Origin: Pseudomonadota bacterium
GTDB lineage: Bacteria; Desulfobacterota; Desulfobacteria; Desulfobacterales; C00003060
Assembly: GCA_015222985.1 (NCBI GenBank)
Contig: JADFWI010000461.1
Span: 1 to 8,284 of the forward strand
Direction of reading: 5' to 3'
DNA length: 8,284 nt
Shown: piece by piece, positions 1 to 6,580 of the stretch
How the letters are laid out: each line of letters opens with the position of its first letter
Numbering within the stretch: position 1 is the first letter of the stretch
Program-made: the position numbers and the translations under genes
Notes under the pieces: model-generated
Told to the model about the DNA's origin: nothing
The model's input: the letters and a program-made list of their open reading frames with translations, nothing else
Database searches by the model: none

Positions 1-1991
1 ATTATCCACCACTGCATGGGGACCTTATAGACCAGTTGCTTGCTGGCTCGTTCTGAGAAACGGTGGTCCTTGCCAAAGCTGAACATCTCCTTTACGGCTT
101 TTTCGTGGCAGAAGCGGGTAATGTCGTGAAAAGTCCGGCACCCCTTTGGGTTGAAATCATCGCCATCCGGATCAGTCAGGTTCAGGGGCACAACATATTC
201 AAGGGCCTTTTCCAGAATATGGTAAACAGGGCTTCCTTTCATCAGGCTCGCTCTTTCAACCGAGGCCTCTTCAAGCAGGCATTCGACCCTTCCTTCATAG
301 ACCTTCCGGCCGTCTGCATCAACCGTTATGATATCGCCATTTTGAATCTTGCCCGTGGCCTCAAGGGTGTCGAAAAGGGCGGGAACATTGAACTCTCTTG
401 AAACAGTCGCCAGATGTCCCGTGACACCCCCTCGATCCGTTACCACTGCTGCTGCCCGGTTCAAGAGCGTGGCCCATTGGGGTAAAGAATGCTGCGCTAC
501 CAATACCGCTCCAGCAGGAAACTGGAGCAGATCCACAGTGGTATCCACCAGAAAGGCAGGCCCGCAGGCAACCCCCGAGCTGGCCGTCACACCACCTTGC
601 AAGACAACGGGCTCCTGCACTTTGAAACCCGGCCCTTCTTCCACACCTTTTGTTTCTGTGTCCATTTGTCTTAACGGTCGGCTTTGCAGTGTTCTGATGA
701 CACCGTCTTTGTCAACGGCCCACTCAATGTCCTGAGGGCATCCATAGTGGTCTTCAAGACGACAAGCCAACCCGGCCAGGGATACTGCCTGATCATCAGT
801 GATAGAAGGATCGTCCCTCTCATCACCTGTCAACTCCATGCGGCAAACCCCTTCTTCGGCAAAACAGACGAATTTCTCTTCCTTTCTTTGAATATTCTTT
901 TTCAGGATCTGAGCATGGTCTCCCTTTGAAACCACAAAAAGATCCGGGGATGCAGTGCCGTCCACGACCGATTTGGCAAGCCCCCAGACCGCATTTATAA
1001 GCACCACGTTATTGCGAATGTTGCCCGGATCACGGGAATACATCACGCCGCTTGCCACCGCTTCAACCATTGCCATGCAGCCCACACACATGGCTATGTC
1101 TTCATCTCGAAAGCCCATGTTCAAACGGTACGTAAGGGCCTGGGGGGTGTATTTGCTTGCCAGAATCTCCTTAAATGTGTAGGCCAAAAACTCCTGGTTC
1201 ACATTAAGCTCGGAGCGATACTGACCCGCGAAAGAGGCCTTTTCCGTATCCTCGCCCATGGCGCTGCTGCGCAAGGAGACATTCACGCCTTTTTCTGTTT
1301 TCTCTTCAAGGTCCTTGTATGCGGAAAGGATCGCCTCTTCAAGCTCACCCGGTAATTGCGATTGAATAATAAGCTGCTGAATATCAGCACTTGCCTTGTG
1401 CAGCATCTCCATATCTTCAAGATCCAGAGGCTGAATCCGCCGGTTGATTTCTTCTTGGAGATTACTGTGTTTGAGGAACAGATCATACGCAGAGGCCGTG
1501 ATAACAAAGCCTTCCGGCACCGAGAGGCTGACCCGATTCAGGATCTCCCCCAAATTCGCCATCTTGCCGCCGACATGATCGGCCATGTCCTTGTTTACGG
1601 CCTCAAGAGGCAGGATCAGTTCGCCCTGTCCAAATTCCTTGCGCTCTTCCAGGATCTGTTTGACGCCGTTCTCGATTTCCGCAAAAACGTCATAGAGGGC
1701 CTCATAGCGGTTGGAGGAGATCTCGTTCATGTTCTGAATTATCTTGTACACATTGACCGAAACAGCAGTGCAGTTAGCGCGAACAAAGGCCATGCCAAAG
1801 CTGTGGCTCCCGCGAAGGGCGTGTTCCATGTCGGACATGATATGGAGCGCCGTATTATTGGCGTTTAAGAGGGCCGTAAAGCTCCAATATCTCGCCTTAA
1901 ACATAGATCGCAGTTCTTCCGGCGCTTCCTGGGGCTCTCGCTTACCCGCTCCTTTTACAACTTTCTTGACCAATCGTGTCAATCCAAACAC
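1..1991 (-). CDS. PEP-synthase-like ATP-grasp/phosphohistidine enzyme, 3' end outside window (partial)
   Basis: Reading is open from a GTG at 1991 to the left edge (663 complete codons, no stop), and the frame is intact wherever I translated it. A GAGGT ribosome site ends 6 nt before the GTG; an in-frame TGA lies just upstream. Residues 1-130 are a helical region not found in E. coli PpsA. The PEP/pyruvate-binding ATP-grasp domain follows: GGKMANLGEI with K143, VSLRSSAMGEDTEKASFAGQ with R241, and QDIEW...LQSRP ending near 439. The swivelling phosphohistidine domain has GGVTGHLATVSRE with the catalytic-type H526. In PpsA and PPDK a PEP-binding TIM barrel comes next. Here residues about 575-663 (CRTFHDITRFCHEKA) do not resemble it, so the phosphate acceptor is uncertain; rifampin phosphotransferase shows that this architecture can serve other substrates. 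The family normally moves the beta-phosphate of ATP through the histidine. The gene lies 19 nt behind the TauE gene, probably in one operon. Family assignment is firm, substrate is not. Confidence 0.88.
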   Translation of the reverse strand, partial: MFGLTRLVKKVVKGAGKREPQEAPEELRSMFKARYWSFTALLNANNTALHIMSDMEHALRGSHSFGMAFVRANCTAVSVNVYKIIQNMNEISSNRYEALYDVFAEIENGVKQILEERKEFGQGELILPLEAVNKDMADHVGGKMANLGEILNRVSLSVPEGFVITASAYDLFLKHSNLQEEINRRIQPLDLEDMEMLHKASADIQQLIIQSQLPGELEEAILSAYKDLEEKTEKGVNVSLRSSAMGEDTEKASFAGQYRSELNVNQEFLAYTFKEILASKYTPQALTYRLNMGFRDEDIAMCVGCMAMVEAVASGVMYSRDPGNIRNNVVLINAVWGLAKSVVDGTASPDLFVVSKGDHAQILKKNIQRKEEKFVCFAEEGVCRMELTGDERDDPSITDDQAVSLAGLACRLEDHYGCPQDIEWAVDKDGVIRTLQSRPLRQMDTETKGVEEGPGFKVQEPVVLQGGVTASSGVACGPAFLVDTTVDLLQFPAGAVLVAQHSLPQWATLLNRAAAVVTDRGGVTGHLATVSREFNVPALFDTLEATGKIQNGDIITVDADGRKVYEGRVECLLEEASVERASLMKGSPVYHILEKALEYVVPLNLTDPDGDDFNPKGCRTFHDITRFCHEKAVKEMFSFGKDHRFSERASKQLVYKVPMQWWI

Positions 1992-1997
1992 AACGCT

Positions 1998-2002
1998 ACC
2001 TC
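1998..2002 (-). promoter_or_regulatory. Ribosome binding site deciding the GTG start at 1991
   Basis: On the minus strand GAGGT is followed by a 6-nt spacer and then GTG. The next possible starts, TTG at 1982 and ATG at 1904, have no comparable site, so the GTG was chosen as the start of the PEP-synthase-like gene. Confidence 0.6.
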
Positions 2003-2010
2003 ATAACCCC

Positions 2011-3183
2011 TTACTCTTGCCTTTCCCGCAAGTACCCCTTAAGCATCTTCGCCATAAGAATGCCGCAAGGGGCAAGGATAGCCACCAGCAACACGACACG
2101 GGCCGGGACAATCACACCAAACTGTTTGAGAAGAACAGACAACCCAACCGTGATCGCGGTAAGAGCATACAAAAGACGAATGCCCGGGCCCTTGACATAA
2201 TGGGCAGTGCGGCTGCAAGCCTGCGTGCCGACGAGGGTGCCAACGAGAATCCATAACACGGCAATGATCTCAACGTGTCCCTTCAAGGCATAGGTGAGTG
2301 CCCCGTAACCGCCTGAAAAAGCTGTGCAGAAAAGATCGGTCCCCATGGCAATGGCCGCCGGCAGGCCCATGAGATAGATCATGGCCGGCAAAGGCAAGAA
2401 GGCGCCGATCACCCCCAAAAGGCCAAAGAGCCATCCGGTTATAAAGGCAATACCAACAATGACCCACAAAGACACCCGAACGCCGGATGCTGACAAAGTA
2501 ACTACAGGCGGGAGTTTCATTGCCTGAAGCGTTCTCGATACGGCGGTCCCGCCTTCGTCAAGTGGCGGAAGCCAGCCCTGGTCCGAAAATGTCTCATCGT
2601 GCTGAACGCCTGTGACCTTTCTGTATTCTATGAACATGAACAGACCCAGCCCAAGGAGCACAGCAAGATAAGCCATACGGATAATGATTCCGGCCATATT
2701 CAACTCAGCAAGCCATATGACCGTCCGTGCACCTGTCTCAATGCCGGCGACCATACCGATGATCATCAGCACAACAAGTTTGAGTTCCACTTGCTGCCGC
2801 CAACCACCTCTAATGGCCTTTAGACACGCCTTCACGGTCATCTGGGCAAGGTCAGTCCCTATGGCCAGAGGTACAGGAAAGCCAAATACATTCAAGGCAG
2901 GCGTCACAAAACACAAGCCTCCAATGCCAAAAAACCTGCTCAGAACCCCGACGGAAAATCCGATGGCGATAAGGACCCATACGTTGAAGTCCCGGTTGAG
3001 GGCAGGAAGCCTTACGATGTACCAGGGAACCTCATGCTCCCCGGACGCCGCAACAGATTCGGCAGTCGGAATCCGGACGGAGGAATCGCTCTGTGCCTTG
3101 GAGACGGCCTGGCAGTTGTTGATGTCAAGGGAGAGGGTCAGCCCCAGAAATAACAAGATCAAAATGATATGATGGACTTTCAT
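2011..3183 (-). CDS. TauE/SafE-family permease with N-terminal signal-like segment
   Basis: This is a 390-residue multi-spanning membrane protein of the TauE/SafE (sulfite/organosulfur exporter) family. Two homologous halves each carry the family pattern of a glycine-rich loop and then G-T-D-L: GIGGLCFVTPALNVFGFP...AIGTDL (residues 86-112) and GLLGVIGAFLPLPAMIY...AMGTDLF (254-285). About eight membrane segments are visible between residues 68 and 380. Residues 6-19 are hydrophobic and look like a signal peptide or extra first helix. About 40 polar residues follow before the first core helix, so the N-terminus is probably outside the membrane; this makes it longer than the usual 250-270-residue members. 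A hydrophilic loop at 190-225 separates the halves. The family exports or imports small sulfur compounds and other anions in the cytoplasmic membrane; the substrate here cannot be read from sequence. The gene follows the sigma-54 activator by 35 nt and precedes the dikinase-like gene by 19 nt. Its ribosome site is weak. Confidence 0.87.
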   Translation of the reverse strand: MKVHHIILILLFLGLTLSLDINNCQAVSKAQSDSSVRIPTAESVAASGEHEVPWYIVRLPALNRDFNVWVLIAIGFSVGVLSRFFGIGGLCFVTPALNVFGFPVPLAIGTDLAQMTVKACLKAIRGGWRQQVELKLVVLMIIGMVAGIETGARTVIWLAELNMAGIIIRMAYLAVLLGLGLFMFIEYRKVTGVQHDETFSDQGWLPPLDEGGTAVSRTLQAMKLPPVVTLSASGVRVSLWVIVGIAFITGWLFGLLGVIGAFLPLPAMIYLMGLPAAIAMGTDLFCTAFSGGYGALTYALKGHVEIIAVLWILVGTLVGTQACSRTAHYVKGPGIRLLYALTAITVGLSVLLKQFGVIVPARVVLLVAILAPCGILMAKMLKGYLRERQE

Positions 3184-3218
3184 TTTTCCATTCTCGATGA
3201 CTCAATCGTAAAGTACGG

Positions 3219-4172
3219 TCATGACACAACATTGCCTCTTGAATCCACCTTGATCCCATATCGATTCAGTTTGTATCTCAAGGTTCGCGGGCTGATATTA
3301 AGGATCTGGGCGGCCCGTTCCCTGTCGCCCTGCACACGATCAAAGACGTCCAGGATGGCCTTTGTTTCCGCCTTTCTTTTGACTTCTCCCAGATCCATGG
3401 CCGGAGGTTCTTTGAAGTGCCATAGAAAGTCAGAAGGGAGTTGCTCTATACCGATCGTATCCTCGACGTTCAGGATAAGAACCCTTTCCAAGAGGTTTTT
3501 CAGTTCCCTCACATTTCCGGGCCAATCATAGCGGCAAAAAACATCCATGGCCTCTGACGATACAGCAGGTCTCGGTTTTTCGTACCTGACGCTTAATTGA
3601 TCCAGAAAGTAATTCACCATCTCGGCGATAGCGCTCTTTCTCTCCCTTAAAGGAGGTATGTAGATTGGCACGACATGAAGACGATAGAACAGGTCCTCTC
3701 TAAACTCCCCCTTTTTGACCAGGTCTCTGAGGTCTTTGTTCGTTGCCGAGATAATCCGAACATCCGCCTCAATTTGCTCATTTCCCCCAATGCGTGAGAA
3801 CCGAAGATCTTCCAGGACCCGCAAAAAATCCACCTGATTTTCCAAAGGCACTCCGGAAACCTCATCGAGAAACAGAGTGCCTTTGTCAGCCGTCTCAAAG
3901 CAGCCCTTCTGCCTGCAAATGGCCCCTGTGAAGGATCCCTTTTCGTGTCCAAAAAGCTTGTCTTCGAACAGAAGGCCTGAAAGGATGCCGCAGTTCACCG
4001 GAACAAAAGGGTTTTCAGCCCTTGAGCTCTCAAGGTGGATCATCCGGGCAAGCATCTCCTTGCCTGTGCCGCTTTCGCCTGTTAGTAGCACATTTACATC
4101 GTATTTGGCAACCTGATGCACCAAGTTGATAATGAAGCGCATCACGTCAGAACCGATGATAAATCTCTGCAT
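3219..4172 (-). CDS. PspF-like sigma-54 enhancer-binding protein (AAA+ and Fis-type HTH, no sensor domain)
   Basis: This 317-residue transcription activator remodels RNA polymerase holding sigma-54 by ATP hydrolysis. Visible motifs: Walker A GESGTGKE (32-39), sigma-54-contact loop GSFTGA (79-84, usually GAFTGA), Walker B GTLFLDEV (98-105), arginine-rich FREDLFYRLHVVPIYIPPLRER (157-178), sensor-2 YDWPGNVREL (215-224), and a C-terminal helix-turn-helix RERAAQILNISPRTLRYKLNRYGI (284-307). The reading frame extends upstream to an ATG at 4280 (353 aa). I chose ATG 4172 because it has AAGGA 7 nt in front, and its first residues (FIIGSDVMRFI) are where the AAA+ domain normally begins. Even the longer form has only 36 extra residues and no receiver, PAS or GAF domain. 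Control must therefore come from a partner protein or from its own level, as PspA controls PspF. It is divergent from two sigma-54-type promoters that it probably serves, and heads a likely operon with the TauE and dikinase-like genes. Confidence 0.9.
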   Translation of the reverse strand: MQRFIIGSDVMRFIINLVHQVAKYDVNVLLTGESGTGKEMLARMIHLESSRAENPFVPVNCGILSGLLFEDKLFGHEKGSFTGAICRQKGCFETADKGTLFLDEVSGVPLENQVDFLRVLEDLRFSRIGGNEQIEADVRIISATNKDLRDLVKKGEFREDLFYRLHVVPIYIPPLRERKSAIAEMVNYFLDQLSVRYEKPRPAVSSEAMDVFCRYDWPGNVRELKNLLERVLILNVEDTIGIEQLPSDFLWHFKEPPAMDLGEVKRKAETKAILDVFDRVQGDRERAAQILNISPRTLRYKLNRYGIKVDSRGNVVS

Positions 4173-4179
4173 TATTGAT

Positions 4180-4184
4180 TCCTT
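4180..4184 (-). promoter_or_regulatory. Ribosome binding site deciding the start of the sigma-54 activator
   Basis: AAGGA on the minus strand, with a 7-nt spacer to ATG 4172. The upstream in-frame ATGs at 4280 and 4235 have no clear site or only a weak AGAAG, so the short form is preferred. Confidence 0.6.
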
Positions 4185-4258
4185 GTGTGTTCTTAACCAC
4201 AATACCATCTGAGTGTCAAACAGATTCAGCTCCATAGCGGCAATCTTCTGTTTGTTTT

Positions 4259-4272
4259 GGCAAAAACTTGCC
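4259..4272. repeat. Short dyad GGCAA-N4-TTGCC, possible activator site
   Basis: Perfect 5-bp arms with a 4-bp centre, about 100 bp upstream of the first sigma-54-type promoter. That is a usual distance for an upstream activator sequence of an enhancer-binding protein. The arms are short, so chance occurrence is quite possible. Confidence 0.35.
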
Positions 4273-4332
4273 GGAATCATCTCAGCGCTGTCGCTTTCTT
4301 CAAGCTGTCACAAAGGGAAAAGCATTAAAGAA

Positions 4333-4345
4333 CAATATGTTATTG
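4333..4345. repeat. Short dyad CAATA-TGT-TATTG
   Basis: Perfect 5-bp arms around 3 bp in an AT-rich stretch of the divergent region, 37 bp upstream of the -24 GG of the first promoter. It could be an operator or IHF-type bending region; no consensus is matched strongly. Confidence 0.3.
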
Positions 4346-4350
4346 CAAAA

Positions 4351-4364
4351 CGAGAGTATTCTCG
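4351..4364. repeat. Short dyad CGAGA-N4-TCTCG
   Basis: Perfect 5-bp arms with a 4-bp centre, the same geometry as the dyad at 4259 but a different sequence. It ends 6 bp before the -24 GG of the first sigma-54-type promoter. That is too close for activation of that promoter, but suits a repressor or a site serving the second promoter. Confidence 0.35.
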
Positions 4365-4369
4365 CGGCT

Positions 4370-4385
4370 TGGTATGACCCTTGCT
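4370..4385 (+). promoter_or_regulatory. Sigma-54-type promoter 1 of the CBS/permease operon
   Basis: TGGTATGACCCTTGCT fits the consensus TGGCACG-N4-TTGCW at 10 of 12 fixed positions. It has the required ten bases between GG (4371-4372) and GC (4383-4384). Transcription would start near 4396, leaving a leader of about 92 nt. The divergent sigma-54 activator supports the call. Confidence 0.7.
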
Positions 4386-4412
4386 TAATAGTCTGGGGAA
4401 TGGGAGAGGACA

Positions 4413-4428
4413 TGGTATTGCTTTTGCT
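4413..4428 (+). promoter_or_regulatory. Sigma-54-type promoter 2 of the CBS/permease operon
   Basis: TGGTATTGCTTTTGCT shares the TGGTAT and TTGCT blocks of the first element, again with exactly ten bases between GG (4414-4415) and GC (4426-4427). It matches 9 of 12 fixed consensus positions. It lies 43 bp downstream of the first, with a predicted start near 4439 and a leader of about 49 nt. Confidence 0.55.
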
Positions 4429-4474
4429 GCAAAGTACCAGGTTTCCCATGTCAGAATAAACAACACTGATTCAC

Positions 4475-4481
4475 AAGGAGG
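4475..4481 (+). promoter_or_regulatory. Strong ribosome binding site of the first CBS gene
   Basis: AAGGAGG lies 6 nt before ATG 4488. It is a near-perfect Shine-Dalgarno sequence and fixes the start of the operon's first gene. Confidence 0.75.
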
Positions 4482-4487
4482 GGTGTC

Positions 4488-5012
4488 ATGCCGAGTGCTA
4501 AAAAGGTCAAGGATTTCATGGTTGAAATAACCGAGTATCCCCACATTGCATACTGGATGAGCGTGAGGGATGCCATCGCCATGATTCACAGTTCTTATGA
4601 TGAGACAGCGGGTCTGGGAGAGCACCGCATGGTTCTGGTATTTGATGAAAAGTATCAACTCAAGGGTCTCCTGACACTGAAGAGCCTTCTCATGGGCATT
4701 GAGCCAAAGTTTCTTAGAAGGGACGAAACGTCGCCTTTTGAGGGACTCAGGGACAAAGACTATGCAAGCCTTTCTGCCCTTGTGGAAGGGACCTTTTCCA
4801 GCAGGTGCAAAGAGGAGGCGGGAAAGCCGGTCAGTGAGGTCATGGTACCGATCCGGGCAACGGTTGAGGCAAATGATTCTGTTGAAAAGGCGGCCTTTGT
4901 CATGCTTCAGGCGGACGTGAACCTGCTCCCTGTGATGGATGGCGAGAACATAGCAGGTGTCTTGCGCATGAGTGATGTTTTTAACGAGTTGACTGGAATC
5001 GTATTAGAGTAA
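4488..5012 (+). CDS. CBS-domain pair protein, first gene of permease operon
   Basis: This soluble 174-residue protein consists almost entirely of two CBS motifs (about residues 7-75 and 113-172). The second ends in the classic LLPVMDGENIAGVLRMSDVFNEL. In known proteins a CBS pair binds AMP, ATP or similar ligands in the cleft between motifs and gates an attached channel, transporter or enzyme. No catalytic domain is fused here, so it probably acts as a separate regulatory subunit, perhaps on the permease encoded 15 nt downstream. The first motif opens with VKDFMVEITEYPHIAYW, a block closely repeated in the operon's last gene, which is plainly its paralogue (roughly 40% identity judged by eye in alignable parts). 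A linker at 76-112 is longer and more charged than in the paralogue. Start set by the AAGGAGG site. The ligand is unknown. Confidence 0.88.
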   Translation: MPSAKKVKDFMVEITEYPHIAYWMSVRDAIAMIHSSYDETAGLGEHRMVLVFDEKYQLKGLLTLKSLLMGIEPKFLRRDETSPFEGLRDKDYASLSALVEGTFSSRCKEEAGKPVSEVMVPIRATVEANDSVEKAAFVMLQADVNLLPVMDGENIAGVLRMSDVFNELTGIVLE

Positions 5013-5027
5013 GGGAGGAAACGCATA

Positions 5028-6557
5028 ATGGTTGAAAACAGTAAGCCGATTGCCTCCGGGGCAGGTCTGCCGGAGATGCCTGATGAAATCGTTCTTTCTC
5101 CTGAAAAGCCCAGGCTGGACTGGAAACGCCTGCTTTTCATAGCAATAGGGATTGTCCTCTTTTTCATAGTCTATTCTGCCCCGCCGTGGCCGGACGCGGT
5201 GGACCCCATGGGAAAGCACTTTGCTCTGTCCAAAGAGGCCAAGGGGGCGCTGGCCGTTTTTTTGCTGGCCGGCACCTGGTGGATCTTTGAGGTTGTGCCG
5301 ATCGGGGTAACCAGTATCACAATAGGGGTGCTGCAAGCCCTATTTCTCATCCGGCCTGCCAAGGCAGCCTTTAAGGATTTCATGGATCCTTCCGTGATGT
5401 TTATCTTTGGCTCAATAGTCATCGGCATGGTTTTTACCAAGACGGGCCTCACCAAGCGCCTGGCCTATAAGATGCTGGCTATTGTGGGAGAAAAAACCAG
5501 CATGATCTACCTCGGCTGTTTTGTGGTCACGGCGGCCATGACCCATGTCATGGCCCACACGGCCGTTGCTGCTACCATTTACCCCCTCCTTATGGCCATC
5601 TATGCCCTTTACGGAGAAGGAGACAAAAAAACCAAATTCGGGAAGGGCCTTTTCATGGGCATGGCCTATGTGGCCGGCGCAGGAAGCATCGTAACCCTGT
5701 TGGGCGCTGCGCGCGGCGCCGTGGCCATCGGCTTTTATAATGACATCATGGGAAAAGACATCAGCTTTTTTCAACTGACCTATTACATGTTCATTCCCGG
5801 ATGGATCATGGTGTTTATCCTGTGGGGATTTTTCATGGTCTTTTTGAAACCGGAAAAAAAGACCATCCCCGGTCTCAGGGAAAAGGCCAAGAAGCTCAAT
5901 GAGCAACTAGGCAAAATTACCGGCAAAGAAATCCTGGCGGCATCCATTGTCATTGGCGTCATCTTGGTCATGGGCCTGCGGTCCTTTGTCCCGGCCCTGA
6001 AAGTGATTGACAAGACAGCGATTGTCCTCTTGTCGACGATCTTGTTTTTCATTACAAGAATTCTCGATATTAAGGACCTGGAAGAGATCCCCTGGAATAT
6101 TATCTTGCTCTTTGCCGGGGCCATGAGCATCGGTTTTTGCCTGTGGGAAACCGGCGCAGCCAAATGGATGGCGGTGAACTGGCTTGCCATGTTCCAGGAA
6201 GCTCCCGGGTTTGTATTTATCATGAGCATAGCCTTTTTTGTCATGATCATGACAAACTTTATCATGAACGTGGCTGCCATTGCTATCTCGCTGCCTGTGG
6301 CCCTGGTGATTGCCCCTTATCTGGGCGTATCCGGCGAAGTGATCCTCTTTGCATCACTGGTCACGGCCGGCATGCCTTTTCTCCTGCTGGTAGGCGCGGC
6401 CCCGAATGCCATAGCGTATAATTCAAAGCAGTTTACCACGGGCGAGTTCTTTGCCTACGGCATTCCGGCAAGCGTCCTCCTGATGGCAATAGTGGCCCTG
6501 TGCGTATGGGTGATCTGGCCAGTCCTGGGAATGCCGATTACTCTGCCGGCACCGTAA
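5028..6557 (+). CDS. DASS/SLC13-like anion permease with altered substrate motifs
   Basis: This 509-residue inner-membrane transporter has about 11 hydrophobic segments after a polar cytoplasmic N-terminus (residues 1-31). It shows the inverted-repeat layout of the divalent anion:sodium symporter family: ALAVFLLAGTWWIFEVVPIG (74-93) is the family's usual second helix, and GAAPNAIA (456-463) is its C-terminal loop. Characterised sodium-dicarboxylate members such as VcINDY have a Ser-Asn-Thr triplet at each of two hairpin tips. Here the positions read Ala-His-Thr (176-178) and Met-Asn-Val (413-415). The first-half loop, usually GTPPN-like, reads GAARGAV (226-232). The fold is therefore retained but the substrate and perhaps sodium sites differ, so dicarboxylate should not be assumed. 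Candidate substrates are sulfate, sulfite, bicarbonate or another small anion. The start has GGAGG 9 nt upstream, inside the tail of the CBS gene region; the next gene begins 23 nt downstream. Family call is firm; substrate is inference. Confidence 0.85.
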   Translation: MVENSKPIASGAGLPEMPDEIVLSPEKPRLDWKRLLFIAIGIVLFFIVYSAPPWPDAVDPMGKHFALSKEAKGALAVFLLAGTWWIFEVVPIGVTSITIGVLQALFLIRPAKAAFKDFMDPSVMFIFGSIVIGMVFTKTGLTKRLAYKMLAIVGEKTSMIYLGCFVVTAAMTHVMAHTAVAATIYPLLMAIYALYGEGDKKTKFGKGLFMGMAYVAGAGSIVTLLGAARGAVAIGFYNDIMGKDISFFQLTYYMFIPGWIMVFILWGFFMVFLKPEKKTIPGLREKAKKLNEQLGKITGKEILAASIVIGVILVMGLRSFVPALKVIDKTAIVLLSTILFFITRILDIKDLEEIPWNIILLFAGAMSIGFCLWETGAAKWMAVNWLAMFQEAPGFVFIMSIAFFVMIMTNFIMNVAAIAISLPVALVIAPYLGVSGEVILFASLVTAGMPFLLLVGAAPNAIAYNSKQFTTGEFFAYGIPASVLLMAIVALCVWVIWPVLGMPITLPAP

Positions 6558-6580
6558 TATAACACATACCGGAGGTTTAT

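Larger units (their letters stand above)
4173..4487. promoter_or_regulatory. Divergent control region between the two operons
   Basis: These 315 bp hold no convincing gene of their own. They separate the leftward activator gene from the rightward CBS/permease operon. They contain two sigma-54-type promoter elements pointing right, three short dyads, and the ribosome sites of both first genes. Part of it (4173-4280) would be coding if the activator used its longer start. A clear sigma-70 promoter for the leftward genes was not found; TTGAAG/GATGAT on the minus strand around 4279-4302 is only a weak candidate. Confidence 0.75.

Noticed and set aside
1356..2256. Plus-strand open frames of up to 170 codons
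   Set aside because: They lie opposite the dikinase-like and TauE genes, whose frames carry clear family motifs; the plus-strand translations resemble no protein.
4173..4280. N-terminal extension of the sigma-54 activator from ATG 4280
   Set aside because: The frame is open, but ATG 4280 lacks a ribosome site, while ATG 4172 has AAGGA at 7 nt and coincides with the usual start of the AAA+ domain. It remains possible.
4423..4433. TTTGC-T-GCAAA dyad over the -12 region of promoter 2
   Set aside because: The short arms arise largely from the TTGCT promoter core itself; too weak to call an operator.
5412..6280. Minus-strand open frames of about 165 codons
   Set aside because: They are antisense to the permease gene, and their translations look like reversed membrane-segment codons with no recognisable domain.
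5028..6557. Naming the permease a dicarboxylate or citrate transporter
   Set aside because: The Ser-Asn-Thr substrate motifs are missing at both hairpin tips, so only the fold family is supported.
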